Source of the DNA: Saturnia japonica
Lineage: Eukaryota > Arthropoda > Insecta > Lepidoptera > Saturniidae
Assembly: GCA_033032175.1 (NCBI GenBank)
Contig: CM065311.1
Span: forward strand, 7,991,190 to 8,055,189
Length of the DNA: 64,000 nt
Direction of reading: 5' to 3'
Below the pieces are notes generated by a model, which saw nothing but the letters and a program-made list of their open reading frames with translations, was not told the DNA's origin and did no database searches. Position 1 is the first letter of the stretch, and each line of letters starts with the position of its first letter. A program made the translations under genes and the position numbers. This document shows, in pieces, positions 23,161-35,500 of this stretch.

Positions 23161-23171
23161 TCTTCTGGTGA

Positions 23172-23185
23172 GGGGGGGGGGGGGG
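23172..23185 (+). repeat. Homopolymer G14 tract
   Basis: Fourteen consecutive G in a locally GC-rich stretch. It is prone to length error in sequencing. Confidence 0.8.
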
Positions 23186-23430
23186 CGTGACACTTCTCGG
23201 TTTGGACGGGCGATTTTATTTAGTTAGATGCCCGTCTCGTAGACACCGTACGGATGCCAGTAGGGTGAGGTGGTGGTGAGGGGCCCGGGGGGTGCAATAA
23301 TGCACGACCGCTTGAGGTGCCGGGTCTTCAATAAAAGTCGAAATCTTGTTTGCTGTTTGCAGGACGAAGCTTTCTTCCTGTTGCTTGTATTTACCTGTAT
23401 TCGGTGAATTGCGCCGTGCCCCATACGGCG

Positions 23431-23850
23431 CCTTTTCGAGCTTAAGTAGTTCGGAGAGTGACCGTAAAGAGAGCCCCGCTTAAATTCGTATTTTAATTTT
23501 AGTTTTCACTTTGGTCGCCCTGTTAATCGCTCTATATTTCTTTCATTATATATCTTGTGTATACATGTTATATGTCAAAATATTCCTTGTTGTATTGCCT
23601 ATCCATTGAGTATTCACATATTATATACATAAAGTACATATTCCGTACATAAGCCAAAAACAATGCAATTTACGGGCGGCATCACCGTTTTCCGTTCGTA
23701 AAGTTTCTATAACATTGAGTATCCTTACTCTATTGACTTATTCTATGCATTTATCTATTCTATATTAGTTCTATTTCCATATATGTGACACCCAATACAT
23801 AAGCATTTATATACAACTTAATACATAACATGAAACTTATAATGTAGCTA
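23431..23850. repeat. Degenerate direct repeat, left copy
   Basis: This begins GAGCTTAAGTAGTTCGGAGA and continues with GAGAGCCCC, TGGTCGCCCTGTT, CGCTCTATATTT and an ATTTACGG...TCACCGT segment. All blocks recur in order at 24268-24690. The pair may be diverged LTRs or a tandem duplication. Between the copies is a minus-strand frame of 68 codons (23922-24128) rich in R, Q and A. Confidence 0.7.
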
Positions 23851-24267
23851 TTGTGAATAAAAAGACGCCCACAATATTTTAATGTGTGCTAAATTATTAG
23901 CGCTTGTTTTATTCTTGTTTCTTACAAAGTAACAGTAGTTCGTAGTAACAATGTAGTTTCTTCATAACGTTCTTGACTGTAGTTTGCTTGTAGATTCGCT
24001 GCTTGCTGTTGCTGGTGTTGTGGTGTTTCTCGAACTGATCGTAGTACTGCCGCCCTCTCCGCTATATTTAACCTCGCCCTTTGCCTCGCAACCGGTCGTG
24101 CGATGGATTCCGTGCGGGGCGTCGCCAACAGTAGCTGTGTACCCGATGACTCGAACCGTACCCGATACTTTTTTTTTAGAACTGACTATGACTATACTGT
24201 TAGCCTTAGGGGCCCTGGAGCCTCTGATGGCTTTTACAGCTTCACCGGACTTGTCGTACCCGATACG

Positions 24268-24690
24268 GTTTCTCCCAGCTTAAGTAGTTCGGAGATTTAC
24301 CGTATAGAGAGCCCCTGTTTTTTTTATTCCATTTTATTTTGGTCGCCCTGTTTACCGCTCTATATTTATTTCTCCATACAAGTTATGTATACAAGTTATA
24401 TATCAAATTGATCCTTATTATAATTCCTATCTATTAAATATCAATATATTACGTAGTTTTATCACATATTCCATACACAAGCAAAAACAATAGAATTTAC
24501 GGTGGTTTCACCGTGTTTCGTAAGTACATTAAATGTGATGTCGTACATTTTTTTCAATATAAACTTATTCTATACATTTTATCCATTTTAGCGTAATTCT
24601 AGTCGTATACATGTTACACATAATACATAAGCAAATATATAATACATAATACATGACACTTAATTCGTAATGTAGCGTAGTTGCTAACAT
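24268..24690. repeat. Degenerate direct repeat, right copy
   Basis: The partner of 23431-23850, about 840 bp downstream in the same orientation, with many small substitutions and indels. See that entry. Confidence 0.7.
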
Positions 24691-24699
24691 TTTCTCTAT

Positions 24700-27600
24700 A
24701 AATCTATTTCGTTTCTCTATATTAATGTTACTTAACTATTCTTATATATTAAACACACAATATATAACACATGACATATAATTCAGTCGCCAACAGGGGG
24801 TGCAGCTGAAAGGTGTTGGTAAACGCTCGGTCACATTCACAGATGAGTAAAACAAGGGAGATATGCCTTGAAACAATAGTTGTTCGTATTCACATGTCTC
24901 CTCGACACAGTGAAGCTCCGCCACCTTACTACAATGACACAAAAACAAAAAGTATAATATAAATACGGCACATGTACTAATATTTCTCACGTACACTAAG
25001 AAATTTGCAGCAACACAAATAAACTAACTAATAGCACACATCTAAAAAGAAGGTGGCGCATCAGCCTGTAGCGACAGATTGTTAATAAACACAACAATAC
25101 AACTAGAGATGAAAAGTGGTAAACGATATAAAAAAAAAAATATTGAAGTTATACTTCTTTAGGCGCGTTATGAAAAAATGATGAGAGTGAAATTTTAAGA
25201 TGCGCGCGCATCTGTGACACAAAATTAACAGTATGAAGTTGTCTGCTTAACCGCTCATTAAGTCTCGAAAAAAAAGCTACCAACAAAATAGAAATTGAAC
25301 CTCGATATTAGTCGCGCATGTTGGTACGCTCGTCACCTCTGATCACTGTTTTTATATTTATAATATTTATCAACATGTTTCTAGTTTATACATTCCCAAC
25401 ACGTGTTTTAGTTTCATACAAGTGCGAATTATATATGTGCTAATAAATTATATTCAGTAGTGATTTAAATTGAATATTTTGATTGATATTACTTACTATT
25501 TGTGAATATTAGTGAAAAAAATTGTGCTTATATACTTTTTCAAGTGCTCCAATATAATTGAGGTTAACTATCCGTATGTATTATTTATTGATATAAATTA
25601 AAATACTTTTATTTAATATAATTAACACTAAATATTATTAAATTATTAATGTTAAATACTTATTATTGGTTATTTAATATTTACAAAATAAAGAAATAAA
25701 TTTAATAAAACATTTAAAAAAAAGTTTGTGATAAAAATTAAAATTGAACGTCAAATTATAATATTAATTTTTAATATTTGCTATTAAATTGAATAAATAA
25801 TAAATATTTATAAAAATAACTAAATAAATTTATTGAATTTTTTTTGATAAAAATGAAAAGTGAATATTAAATCAAGAAATCAATAAAAATATTTAAAAAA
25901 TGACCAACCTTAAATTCAATTTTTGAATTTATTATTAAATTTATTTTTAAAATATTAAATAATCAATAATAAACATTTCAAATTAAGAATCTTATAATAT
26001 TTAGTACAAATTATGTCTTATATATTTATTATTCTCTAAATTTGGTTTTTAATAATTAATATATATATATATATATATTAATTATATAAGTTCCGATTCA
26101 GACATTACCGGAAGATACTATGAAAGTGGACATCATTTAATTAAAAATACAATTCGAATAATAAGACAATTTATGTTAGACTTAATGTAAGAAAATAAAT
26201 ATTTATTTATTTAATTTTTCAAATTTAAAATGAACTTTGTTGATTATCCTTTTCCAATCCTTCTATTATTTTATTGTAATTAATTATTTGCATGCAAGTA
26301 AAAACTATTTTTTTATGATGCTAAAGAAGTATAACTTCTCACGCGCGTACATAAGTACACGCACCCATTTTTTATCTGCTCTATTTTCTAAGGGTGGTTC
26401 TAAGGCTCATTTACGGAGAATAAAAATATTTTATTACAAATTCGATTAAATGAACAATAATTATACAATAACAATTTTTTTGTTTTTTTTTTTAAAATGC
26501 AAGTATTTATTTAGTAGTTGGCGTTTGGACAGTTATGGTGTTCTTTATGGTGGCGTTTTATGTTAAATAATGTAGTCTAAAATCAATGTATCTCTCCATC
26601 ACGGCTTTAAACGCACTGTTAAATAGTTCTTCATAGGTGACTGGTTGAACTATTGAAAATATTTTTTTTTTTAAAGATTCGTACCAATAAAATTAGGCAT
26701 GGATTTTAATATGATTTAATCTAGAAATAATAATTAAATAGTTTTATAATATGTACTATCATTCGGACTAGGTGTGAACTGTGGAGATGGAAAAAATATC
26801 GACAGCTACAATACGTATCACATCACATCTTTATTTCATGGACGAATCTATCATCTTATCGTTAAGACCGCGAACATTCATCCATTGCGTCATTAGTTCA
26901 ACTTATTCATTAATCGATTTCTACTAAGACAGCATTGGTTTCTGTTTGTATTGAGAAAAAATGGCTTGATAGTTCATCACATTTAAACAAACATTAAATG
27001 ATGTTTTGCTGATTTTTATAGAAAAAACAATAATATTTTACTATTTACGTGTGGAATGAGATGCCATATTTAACGTAATTCACATTACAACTGGTATTTT
27101 TACAAACAAACACTGAACAACGTGGCATTTTGTCAAAAATCAACAGAAACAACTATAAATTCAATTCAACTAGAAACAAAAATCAGCATCAAGCCCAATT
27201 TAGGCCAGATGCGTTCGCACTCAACACCCCCTAACCATATCTCCCTTGTTTTACTGATCTTTGGTCACATTGCTCCCGAAAGGCAAAGTAAATAATTTTG
27301 TCAAGCTAGTATAAAAAATACATTATTCCCTTGGGCAAACCTGCAGGCAGCCCATAATCCCCACCCCAGTAACATCAAAATTCCAGAACTGAAAATTTAT
27401 ATATCAATTATTATAGATAAGAACAGTATTGGTGCATCGACAATTTACAAAAAAAAAAAAAAACGTTTCTTTTAATTATATCAATAACTTAATTCGTCAA
27501 GCTAATACAAATTACAAAAGCTCTGTAATAAGTTTACAAACATATAGAAAGTGTTATTTTAAAATACCTATAATTACTTTATGAGTCAAGAGACAATGGT

Positions 27601-28000
27601 AACTTTCCAAATAACACGGCTAATAAAAATGTTACCTTGGGCTTATTGATCTAGTAAAGGTGCTTATGACAAAGTGAACTAGTCTTTGTCTTTGTTTTAA
27701 CTATAGCTCACAGGCTATATGTTTGTATATTTTTTTACTTACGATGAAATTAGTTTTTCTATTGTTACCTTTATATAGTAAGTACCAACTTTGCCCGCGG
27801 CCTCGCTCGCCTTTAAGATAGAAGAATGCGTAAAGCTTATAAAATCGTAATTTCTTAAAACTGTAATAATTTTTTATTAAATAAAGATATAGATTTTTTT
27901 TGGATAAATACCAAGTATCTAATTTGTAAAAATGATCAAAATCTAACAAGTAGTTTTTGCGTGATGCGCGCACAACGGCAAACCTTTATCATTTTATTTA
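24700..28000. other. Very AT-rich repeat-bearing DNA, no gene seen
   Basis: From about 25360 to 26240 the sequence is almost pure A/T, including a (TA)n run near 26061-26080. Other parts carry repeat text such as GCCCGCGGCCTCGCTCGCC at about 27793. No gene or RNA signal was found. Confidence 0.5.
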
Positions 28001-28009
28001 TATAGATAG

Positions 28010-28203
28010 ATAACATAACATAACATACCATCACGCCTTTATCCCCGAAGGGTTAGGCAGAGGTGTACTAATGAACACCCAACAGTTCGCCGTGAATTTT
28101 TTTCCGCCGTGAAAACTCAATAACTCTTTGCTCGACCTGGGAATCGAACCCAAGACCTGGATCATAGCAGTCGCGCTTACGACCACTAGGCTAACGAGGC
28201 AGT
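28010..28203 (-). repeat. tRNA-derived SINE
   Basis: On the minus strand a tRNA-like head (GCCTCGTTAGCCTAGTGG as A box, GGGTTCGATTCCCAGG as B box, about 28137-28201) is followed by a tRNA-unrelated body. It ends in short ATAACATAAC-type repeats at about 28010-28030. The head is followed by body sequence rather than a free tRNA 3' end, so I call a SINE. RNA polymerase III would drive it. Confidence 0.8.
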
Positions 28204-28387
28204 TATAGATATCATAGTATTATAACGTAAATTAATATATTTTTAACTAAGTAAAAGATCAAGATAGAAACACGAAATAAACTTTTTTCCTCGAGTTGAC
28301 CTAGCTTCTTGTTATAGAAATAAACATTAATTACAAATACCTATTGGTAAAAACAATATCTTTAGAATGTATCATTTTTATATAACT

Positions 28388-28523
28388 GAGGTGACAAACA
28401 AGCGTACGGCTAGTCTAATGTAAGTGGTTACCGTAACCTATGTACGCTTGTAACATCAGAGGTATCAGTAGCGCGTTGCCGACCTTAAAACCAAATTCCC
28501 CGAGGAGCTCTGGAAACCGCAGG
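28388..28523 (+). repeat. Dispersed repeat family A, copy 2, left part
   Basis: Family A in forward orientation (AGGTGACAAACAAGCGTACGG, then GGTTACCGTAACC, CGCGTTGCCGACC). It breaks off at ACCGCAGGAATA and resumes at about 28612 after an AT-rich insertion. Confidence 0.65.
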
Positions 28524-28611
28524 AATATTATATTAAATAATATAAATATAATATTATATTATATAATATGAATATAATATTATATTAAATAATAATAATA
28601 AATATTAATCG
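28524..28611. repeat. AT-only palindromic insertion in a family A repeat
   Basis: About 88 bp of nearly pure A/T with self-complementary TATAATATTATA blocks. It splits a family A copy and is flanked by CGCAGGAATA on the left and CGCAAGAATA on the right, resembling a target duplication. Possibly a small foldback element. Confidence 0.45.
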
Positions 28612-28685
28612 CAAGAATACAACACAAGGTTATTTGGCTATGATCTTATATAGAGTGGAGGTATTTCACTGGTCGGGTAGGTCCG
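28612..28685 (+). repeat. Dispersed repeat family A, copy 2, right part
   Basis: The continuation of the copy at 28388: ACAACACAAGGTTATTTGGC, then GGAGGTATTTCACTGG. Confidence 0.6.
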
Positions 28686-30698
28686 TTCCTCCGGCGTGGA
28701 GCCCTTGAGCCAAGTAAACGCTCGCGCGATACAGTGACACTACACTTGCAATTACTGGTTACCAACAGACACCATTACACTGCATCACAACATACGTGCA
28801 CACCACATAGGTATATAGGTTCTGTAACGGACCTTTTTTCTTTTTTGGCTAGTTAGACTTAGACCAAATTGCCAGATTACTAAATGCACAAAATGCCTAT
28901 ATAGGCATGTTTCTTCTTTTCTCCCAGAAGGCAGAAACATGTATATAAATGTATAATTAATTAGATCAAATTTTACGGATAGGGAATCAGTTAGATCGTG
29001 GCTGTGAGGTTCGGCCAATTTAGCACCCTTGAGCTTGTTGACTAGCTTTCGCAGCTATGTGCTGCACTTTCCACGCTCGCTCCCAAGCCCGGTGAAGTTG
29101 TCAAAGTCTAATAGATCCAGGGCTCTTAAGGATAACAGTATAGTCCAGGATAGTACAGGGAATGGTGTAGCATTATTTCATAATCCATCCTGTTATATAT
29201 GCTTGAAAATCAACCAATCACAGTGGTAATAGTGTTCTTTTTTTATTCTTAGGTCTAATTTGTGTTAGTAAACTTCAATTAGTTCAACTACATCTTCCAC
29301 TACCTAACTCTTTTTGTTCTTAAATTTCCATTGATACTCAATGTGATTTGTCAAACGAAAAAAAAGGAGTTAAAACTTATAAAGTACTTACTTTACTCGT
29401 TAATAATCACTTAAACTTACTCATCGTTTGCTGTTGTTCAATATTCGATAAGTGTCAGTAATTTTAACAAAGACGTTGAGCATACCGAGCCAATAATAAT
29501 ACCGAGCGATAATTTTACGAACACTCCTTTTTTTTATAAAAAGAAATTTTACCAATCTGCATAATCTTATTATTTTAAGTGAGCAATTTTTGTATATATA
29601 TATATATAATATCAGGGCCACCGAGCTTAGCTCGGTATCTAAAAAAAAAGAAAAATACTTATTTAAGTAAACTTGGAATGTCAAACATTATCTAAATACA
29701 AAATTTCATCCAAATTGGAGCCGTTTCCGTGAAACCATTTACATATGTACACACAAGAACTGCTCACTTAACATAATAAGATTATATAAGTATGGTGCTA
29801 TATTTTTTATAATGTTTTGACTGCAGAACAAAAGTGTTGTATTGATAATAATCAACGAATTTATACACTACTTAAAACACTAGTATTTAAAATATATTTC
29901 CTAGGAAGGAGAAAGTGACCGAGCGTAATGCAAATAAAAAGAGCCAAAGCATGACCGACCAAAAATGAACATTACCTAAGAGAAACGTATCAGTAGACTG
30001 AAGTGATACCTATTCGTTGACAGCGTTTCATGAATGAGATGAATCGACGTACTCATCTTGATACTTCATTATAGTTATGCAATGCAAATTACTACCATAT
30101 TAAATTTACCTTTGTTTATAAATACATATTACGTACATAATACATATTAGTCGACCTTAGGAGATAGACATATGCCATCGCGGAATTTTTTCTGGCGTTT
30201 TAAAAAAACTCCAATTCTTTAGAATATTATTTTGATGTATCTCATAAATTTGAGCCATCGTAAGCCACGTAAGCGCCCGAAAATAATTTTTTGACGACTT
30301 GATTAAAAATAAATGAATTTTCTCTACTATACAAAACCTTAATTGGAATTTATCATATATATAAAAAATTCTCTAAATGTTAGTAAAAGCCGCATTAAAA
30401 TCCGTTTCGTAGTTTAAAAGATCTAAGCGTACATAGAGGCAGTGGGAAGCGACTTTATTGTTTATACTATGTATAGATAATATTATTTTTAATCTTTAGT
30501 TGACTGTTTTTGAGAAATTGGAGATTGCTGATCACTAGTCAGCTACTACATATAATAATATAAAAAATACTTGTATTCGATATAACAACACTAGATTAAT
30601 GTTAAATCTGATCTTCCAAATCGATTGGCTTACCAAATTAAACCAATGCTGTTTTCATCAATAAACAATAAACGGTCTAAATTTAAACTGGTGGTTGA

Positions 30699-30922
30699 GA
30701 GGTAGGGTACTGAAAAATGTCTTTGGAATTTTATCTCTACTTGATGCAGCCGACTGGTGAAACCTGGTGTTGTGTTCCTGCGGTGAGTAGGTTTACCAGA
30801 ACTGCTTGGGGAAGGGGGTTCAAGGTCGGCAACGTGTTAGTGATACCTCTGCAGCTTTGTTGTTACAAGCGTTTATAAGCTACGGTAACCCCTTACGGTC
30901 ATATGCTCATTTGCCATCTTAG
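30699..30922 (-). repeat. Dispersed repeat family A, copy 3
   Basis: Inverted family A: GGTAGGGTACTGA, CTGGTGTTGTGTTCCTGCGG, AAGGTCGGCAACG, AAGCTACGGTAACC and a terminal CATTTGCCATCTTA. Confidence 0.7.
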
Positions 30923-31811
30923 TTGCATATAAAAAATTTCTTACTTATATTATATTAAAATATTTCGTGTTTAATATAATATTTACTTAGATTTTATTAA
31001 CTCCAAATGACCTTACTATAATTAATCATAGTATGCTCGTTGTACGTGTGAAAAAAATGTGGCTATTATTATGTGTATAAATAATTAATGAGTTGGCCTC
31101 GTATGACGGAGGAAGACGAGACTTATCTCGGACGATGTCGGGCGCAGTGACATTGAGCACCAATCAAGTTATATGTAACTAAACGAGCAGCGCGCAGTTT
31201 CTTCTCCTTTCTCGACTTCATTCAGTTAACCAACCAACTAACCTGTATGAGGAAGTCATTTCAATTCATATTGCGGTAAATAACGTCTTCCGCTCCTGTA
31301 ATACGCAGCTCACGTAAACAAACATTGATGTGTTCTGTACAGTGAAATAAATTCTACAATGGACGATATTGGAAAGTTACTTTATCTTTTTTATAGTTTG
31401 CATTTTCTTTTACAAAATCACACTATATCTTTATTGACATTAGAGATGTTACGGATGAGATTTAGATCTGATGATCTGAGATGAGATTTACATGGGGCAG
31501 TACCGTATTGTGCCGAGTCTATTATAAAAAAAAGAAAAGATAATTATTAGTTATATGTTTAGCCAATTTTGATATTCGACTGTGTCTATCGGCCGTTTTC
31601 AATAAAATATCGGAGATCACTATTCCCAATTATCACATAATGTACTAAGCAATAACTATCTTTAACTTAAAAGTTGTATCGGCTTCCCTCTTATGTATCC
31701 AAGCTATAGGATATGGATATATGTAGATACGAAATACTATCCATAAATAGGTTATTTTAACGAAAGTAAGTACAAAAGGATAGAAAGGGTAAATACATAC
31801 ACAAATCACGC

Positions 31812-32080
31812 CTATTTCCCAACGGGGTAGGCAGAGACCACGTCCTTCCACCTGCTACGATCCTGGTATACATCTTTCGCTTCTTCAACATTCATTAATC
31901 TTTTCATGCATGCTCGTCGGTTTAGAGTACTCATGACCTGACCTTTCTTCAGAAAGTCTCCGATTTTATCGATGAATGTTCGTCTAGGCCTTCCTCTTCC
32001 AACGTTTCCTTTCACATTCGCATTATAAATTTGTTTAGTCATTCTTCTTCATTCATCCTCTCAATATGTCCAAACCATCT
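31812..32080 (-). pseudogene. Fragment of a non-LTR retrotransposon Pol C-terminus
   Basis: The minus-strand frame contains GNVGRGRPRRTFIDKIGDFL, then RRACMKRLMNVEEAKDVY and DRSRWKDVVSAYP. This matches the C-terminal tail seen in many arthropod non-LTR ORF2 proteins. Only the last 75 or so codons remain, with no RT domain. Further 5' remnant sequence (ATATTGAGAGGATG-like on the minus strand) extends to about 32080. Confidence 0.7.
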
Positions 32081-32345
32081 AAGCATAATATTTCAGGTTC
32101 AAAATATTGTTTTATTAGAAATAACCATTACAGAGCCGTAGAGTTCCGTAACACTTATGTTAGATATAAGAAAAAGAGAATAAATTCAAAATAATTATAT
32201 GTTAGAATATCTATAAAAAATTACGTTAAAAATAAAATAATATCACAGATGTATATAAATAATATAGCTAAATAGGTTACATACAAGTTACATCATTGGC
32301 CTATATTACCTCCTTAATGTTAACAAAGTAGGTCGTGAAGGCCAA

Positions 32346-32359
32346 GTTGCTACGGTAAC
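32346..32359. promoter_or_regulatory. RFX X-box upstream of CFAP57
   Basis: GTTGCTACGGTAAC fits the X-box consensus RYYRYY-N2-RRNRAC at every constrained position. It lies 155 bp before the CFAP57 ATG. RFX factors control ciliary genes through X-boxes placed about 50-200 bp from the start codon in flies and worms. Caution: the right half (GCTACGGTAAC) also occurs inside family A repeats. Here, however, the GTT half-site and downstream sequence differ from that family. Confidence 0.6.
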
Positions 32360-32513
32360 GTATTAGCGGTTTGATGTCAATCCTTATTGGAAATATATCA
32401 TTTCTTACGTGTTTCTTACAGAGGAAGTTTACAATGTTATCTTGTATTAAAAACTGAAGTGATATCATACTAGTTATTTTCGGAAGTATTTTATTGCTGT
32501 AAACTAAATAATC

Positions 32514-32578
32514 ATGGCCACGGCGACGCCACCGAATTTACAAGCTCGAATATTTTATGGTCTCCGAACAGATATTCA
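32514..32578 (+). CDS. CFAP57: CFAP57 exon 1 (residues 1-22)
   Basis: It starts ATGGCC ([18 protein letters not shown]) and ends in phase 2 at CA|GTAAGT. The ATG has an A at -3 and is the only plausible start upstream of exon 2. Confidence 0.9.
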
Positions 32579-35500
32579 GTAAGTATAGTGAATAGAAGAT
32601 ATTGATACGTACTGAAGAACCACAGATTTGAAAAAAAGGGAAAAATCTGTGTGAAGAATATTAAATTATTTTATAAATAATATTTCTATAGCAGTTCGAC
32701 CAAAAAGTTTCAATGTAATGAAGGCTTTATAACCTGGTTTAGTCATGCAGGTTACTTCCACAAATACAAGATATTAAAGATAATCTTATAGTTTGAAGTG
32801 GACTCACATGAATTTTGGTCTGTGTGTAACATGTACCTTATTCTAATTTTTAGTTTCTGTGGAGATTACTCTCTACTTATAGCACTCCGACTGGTGGAAT
32901 GTAGACAGACATACAGACAAAAGACCGCAGCCAAATATCCTTGTGTTGTGTTCCTGCAATGAGTAGGGTTTCTAGAGCTTCATGGGGTAAGGGTATTTAA
33001 AGTCGGCTACGAGAGCTTACCATCAGGAGGGACGAATACTTGTTTGACACCTTTGTTTTATAAAATAAATGAAGTTTTTTTTTTTAAATACTCGATGTTG
33101 TATATAACTTTTGCACGTGGTAAATACTAAGATACAGATACCAATATAATATTATATATGTAATAATTAAGAAGACCAATGTTACGAATCCCATATTATA
33201 CTTGATAAATAAATTCTAACTTTATACAGATATAATGCTCATTATCTAACCGAATCTGAGATAATATATCCAGCTGGGGGTGTCATAGTTATCCATAACC
33301 ATTTACAGAAGAAGCAGAAGTTTATACGGCTTCAAGATAAGCACAAACCAATCAAATCATTAGTGTTGGCTCCTAACAGGTATTTACATACATTTTTAAT
33401 ACACAGTTTTAAAATAAATAACTTTTGATTATAATTACGTCGTAAACACATTATACCGTACCATCGTGCCATGGTTTCATCATTTTCATCACAGTTTGTC
33501 GAACTCACGTTGTCCGGTGTACTTCATGTTGTGAAAAGCAATTATCACTAAGGTAATGTTGAACTTTTTATTATTCTGTTTTATTGTTAAATGTTGCTCA
33601 TCAGAATATTATGTAGCAATTCCACCATACAGGTCCAAAGTTCCTGGATTATAAATAGCCAGAGATAATACTTGTGAAAATTAGTTTGAGAACACCAAAA
33701 TAAATTGTAGATTTATTATATAGGCTACCTGCCTCGGCAGGTACTGATCTGCCCTTCCCATATAAACACATCGTCATCTATCCAAATCCATTTTTTTAAT
33801 TTTTTTTAAACCCTATTACGAATAATTCTAAAATGAATTACACATATCCAGCGTTCTATCGTGATTTTTGGTCTTGAGTTCCTGAAACAAAAAACAAATA
33901 AAATTCAAATTTTTCTTTACTTACCTAAAAATCTAATTTAGACTAATATGAACATTAAAAAAAGGCAAATAGGTCCAGCAGTTCTTAAGAGAGGCAACGA
34001 CTATTATTTCGTTTTTATTTATATAGATTACCTATTGCTATTTGTATGATGTCACATTTCCATACGTTATAGCTAATATAACTAGAAAATTTCAGGCGTT
34101 GGTTAGCGTTAAACGAAATCGCCGAAGAAGGTCAGAAGCCAATCATAACCATTTACGACCTAACGACATACAAAAGGAGGAAGATCCTAACCGTTCCTTT
34201 CGAAAATTCTACGGCTAAAGAGTTCGCTTGTATACAATTTACTTTTGATTCTAAATACCTTGTCGCAATAACGGGTGAACCAGACTGGTACTTGTATTAC
34301 TATAATTGGGATAAAGGAAAGGTTGAAAGTCATGCCAAAGCACAAAATCCCGGCGGACAAGGAATTGTGGAAAGCGTAAGAATACTTGGTTTTTGTACAA
34401 CAGTTTCATTCCCCATAAATAATTATAAGTTTCGATTAGATTTCAAAATTGCTGAAAAATAAAAGTATTTGTTGACAGTTATTAGTTTGATTAGAATCTA
34501 ATAGTGCATTTATTATCCTATGGTGCAGTATATGTTATTGTGATTGTACCACCATCAGTGTTTGCTTTATTGCCAAATTATCTATATTCTATTATATTTA
34601 AAAAGTCTAAACATAATTAATAACGCGTCTACGCTTAGCTGAAACAACCGAAGATGAAAGGGCAGTGTGGTCTTTTTATAATTAACGGTTAATTTTTTTA
34701 CCGAGGGAATGGTAAAAAGTATAAACAATTAAAAGGAAATCGGAAGTTCAGATTGAACAACAAGACAATTTTTAACAAAAAATAAAACCAACTTTAATAT
34801 AATGATTTTGAGAACTTCCCTGGTGTATCTTCGAAGTTGTAGGTCCAATTCCAGTGAAATTAAAATGGAACTAGCATTGAAATATCCCCTTTCAAGACAA
34901 AAAAAGAATCATCTATCGGTTCATAAATAAAGAAGTTATAAATGAACACCCATAAAAAATATGTACATTCGAATTGAGTATCAAATTCAAATTCTGTATC
35001 AAAAAATGAAAATGTAATTTATAATTTTGTGAAAATCGGTTAATAGAATGTGATCGGACGAGAGTTTGTACGGAAGTTTCGTTTTTGTAAAGCTCTATAG
35101 ATTTACAAGCTGTGCCCCACTGTTTTACCTACTAGTGTTAAAATTTTATATGGGAACCCCGATACACTCCTTCTTATAAGTGCTGAATTTTTAAAAATCC
35201 GTTCTTAACGGATGTCTACTTCATAAAAACTGTCTGTGTGCCAAATCTCAACCCAATCCGTTCAGTGGTTTGAGTTCTGTGTTGATAGAGCAGTCATTCA
35301 GTCACGGGTGAAGAAAGAAAAATGAAAAAATATACGTTTTATATATATTAATTTGTAAACTGTATGAAATCGTGAATGATTTTTTTTAATTGGAGGCACA
35401 GAATTCTGTATATTAAAAAATGATTACTTTTTAAAACATAAGCCCTTTACGCTGGCTGCCTGTCCACTGAAGCGGTGCTAGAAATGCAATTCTATCGGTC

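Larger units (their letters stand above)
28700..32080. other. Intergenic DNA upstream of CFAP57, no intact gene seen
   Basis: Apart from the repeats listed separately, I see no gene. A short frame from ATG 31358 (about 41 codons, MDDIGKLLYLF) lies just after an initiator-like ATTCAGTTAACC (about 31223). It has no splice donor in a useful place, so I did not call it. Confidence 0.4.

Noticed and set aside
28137..28201. A tRNA gene on the minus strand
   Set aside because: A and B boxes are present, but the head runs directly into SINE body sequence and no acceptor-stem pairing at both ends is evident.
31358..31483. A small gene starting MDDIGKLLYLF
   Set aside because: Only about 41 codons, with no splice donor in frame and no family resemblance.
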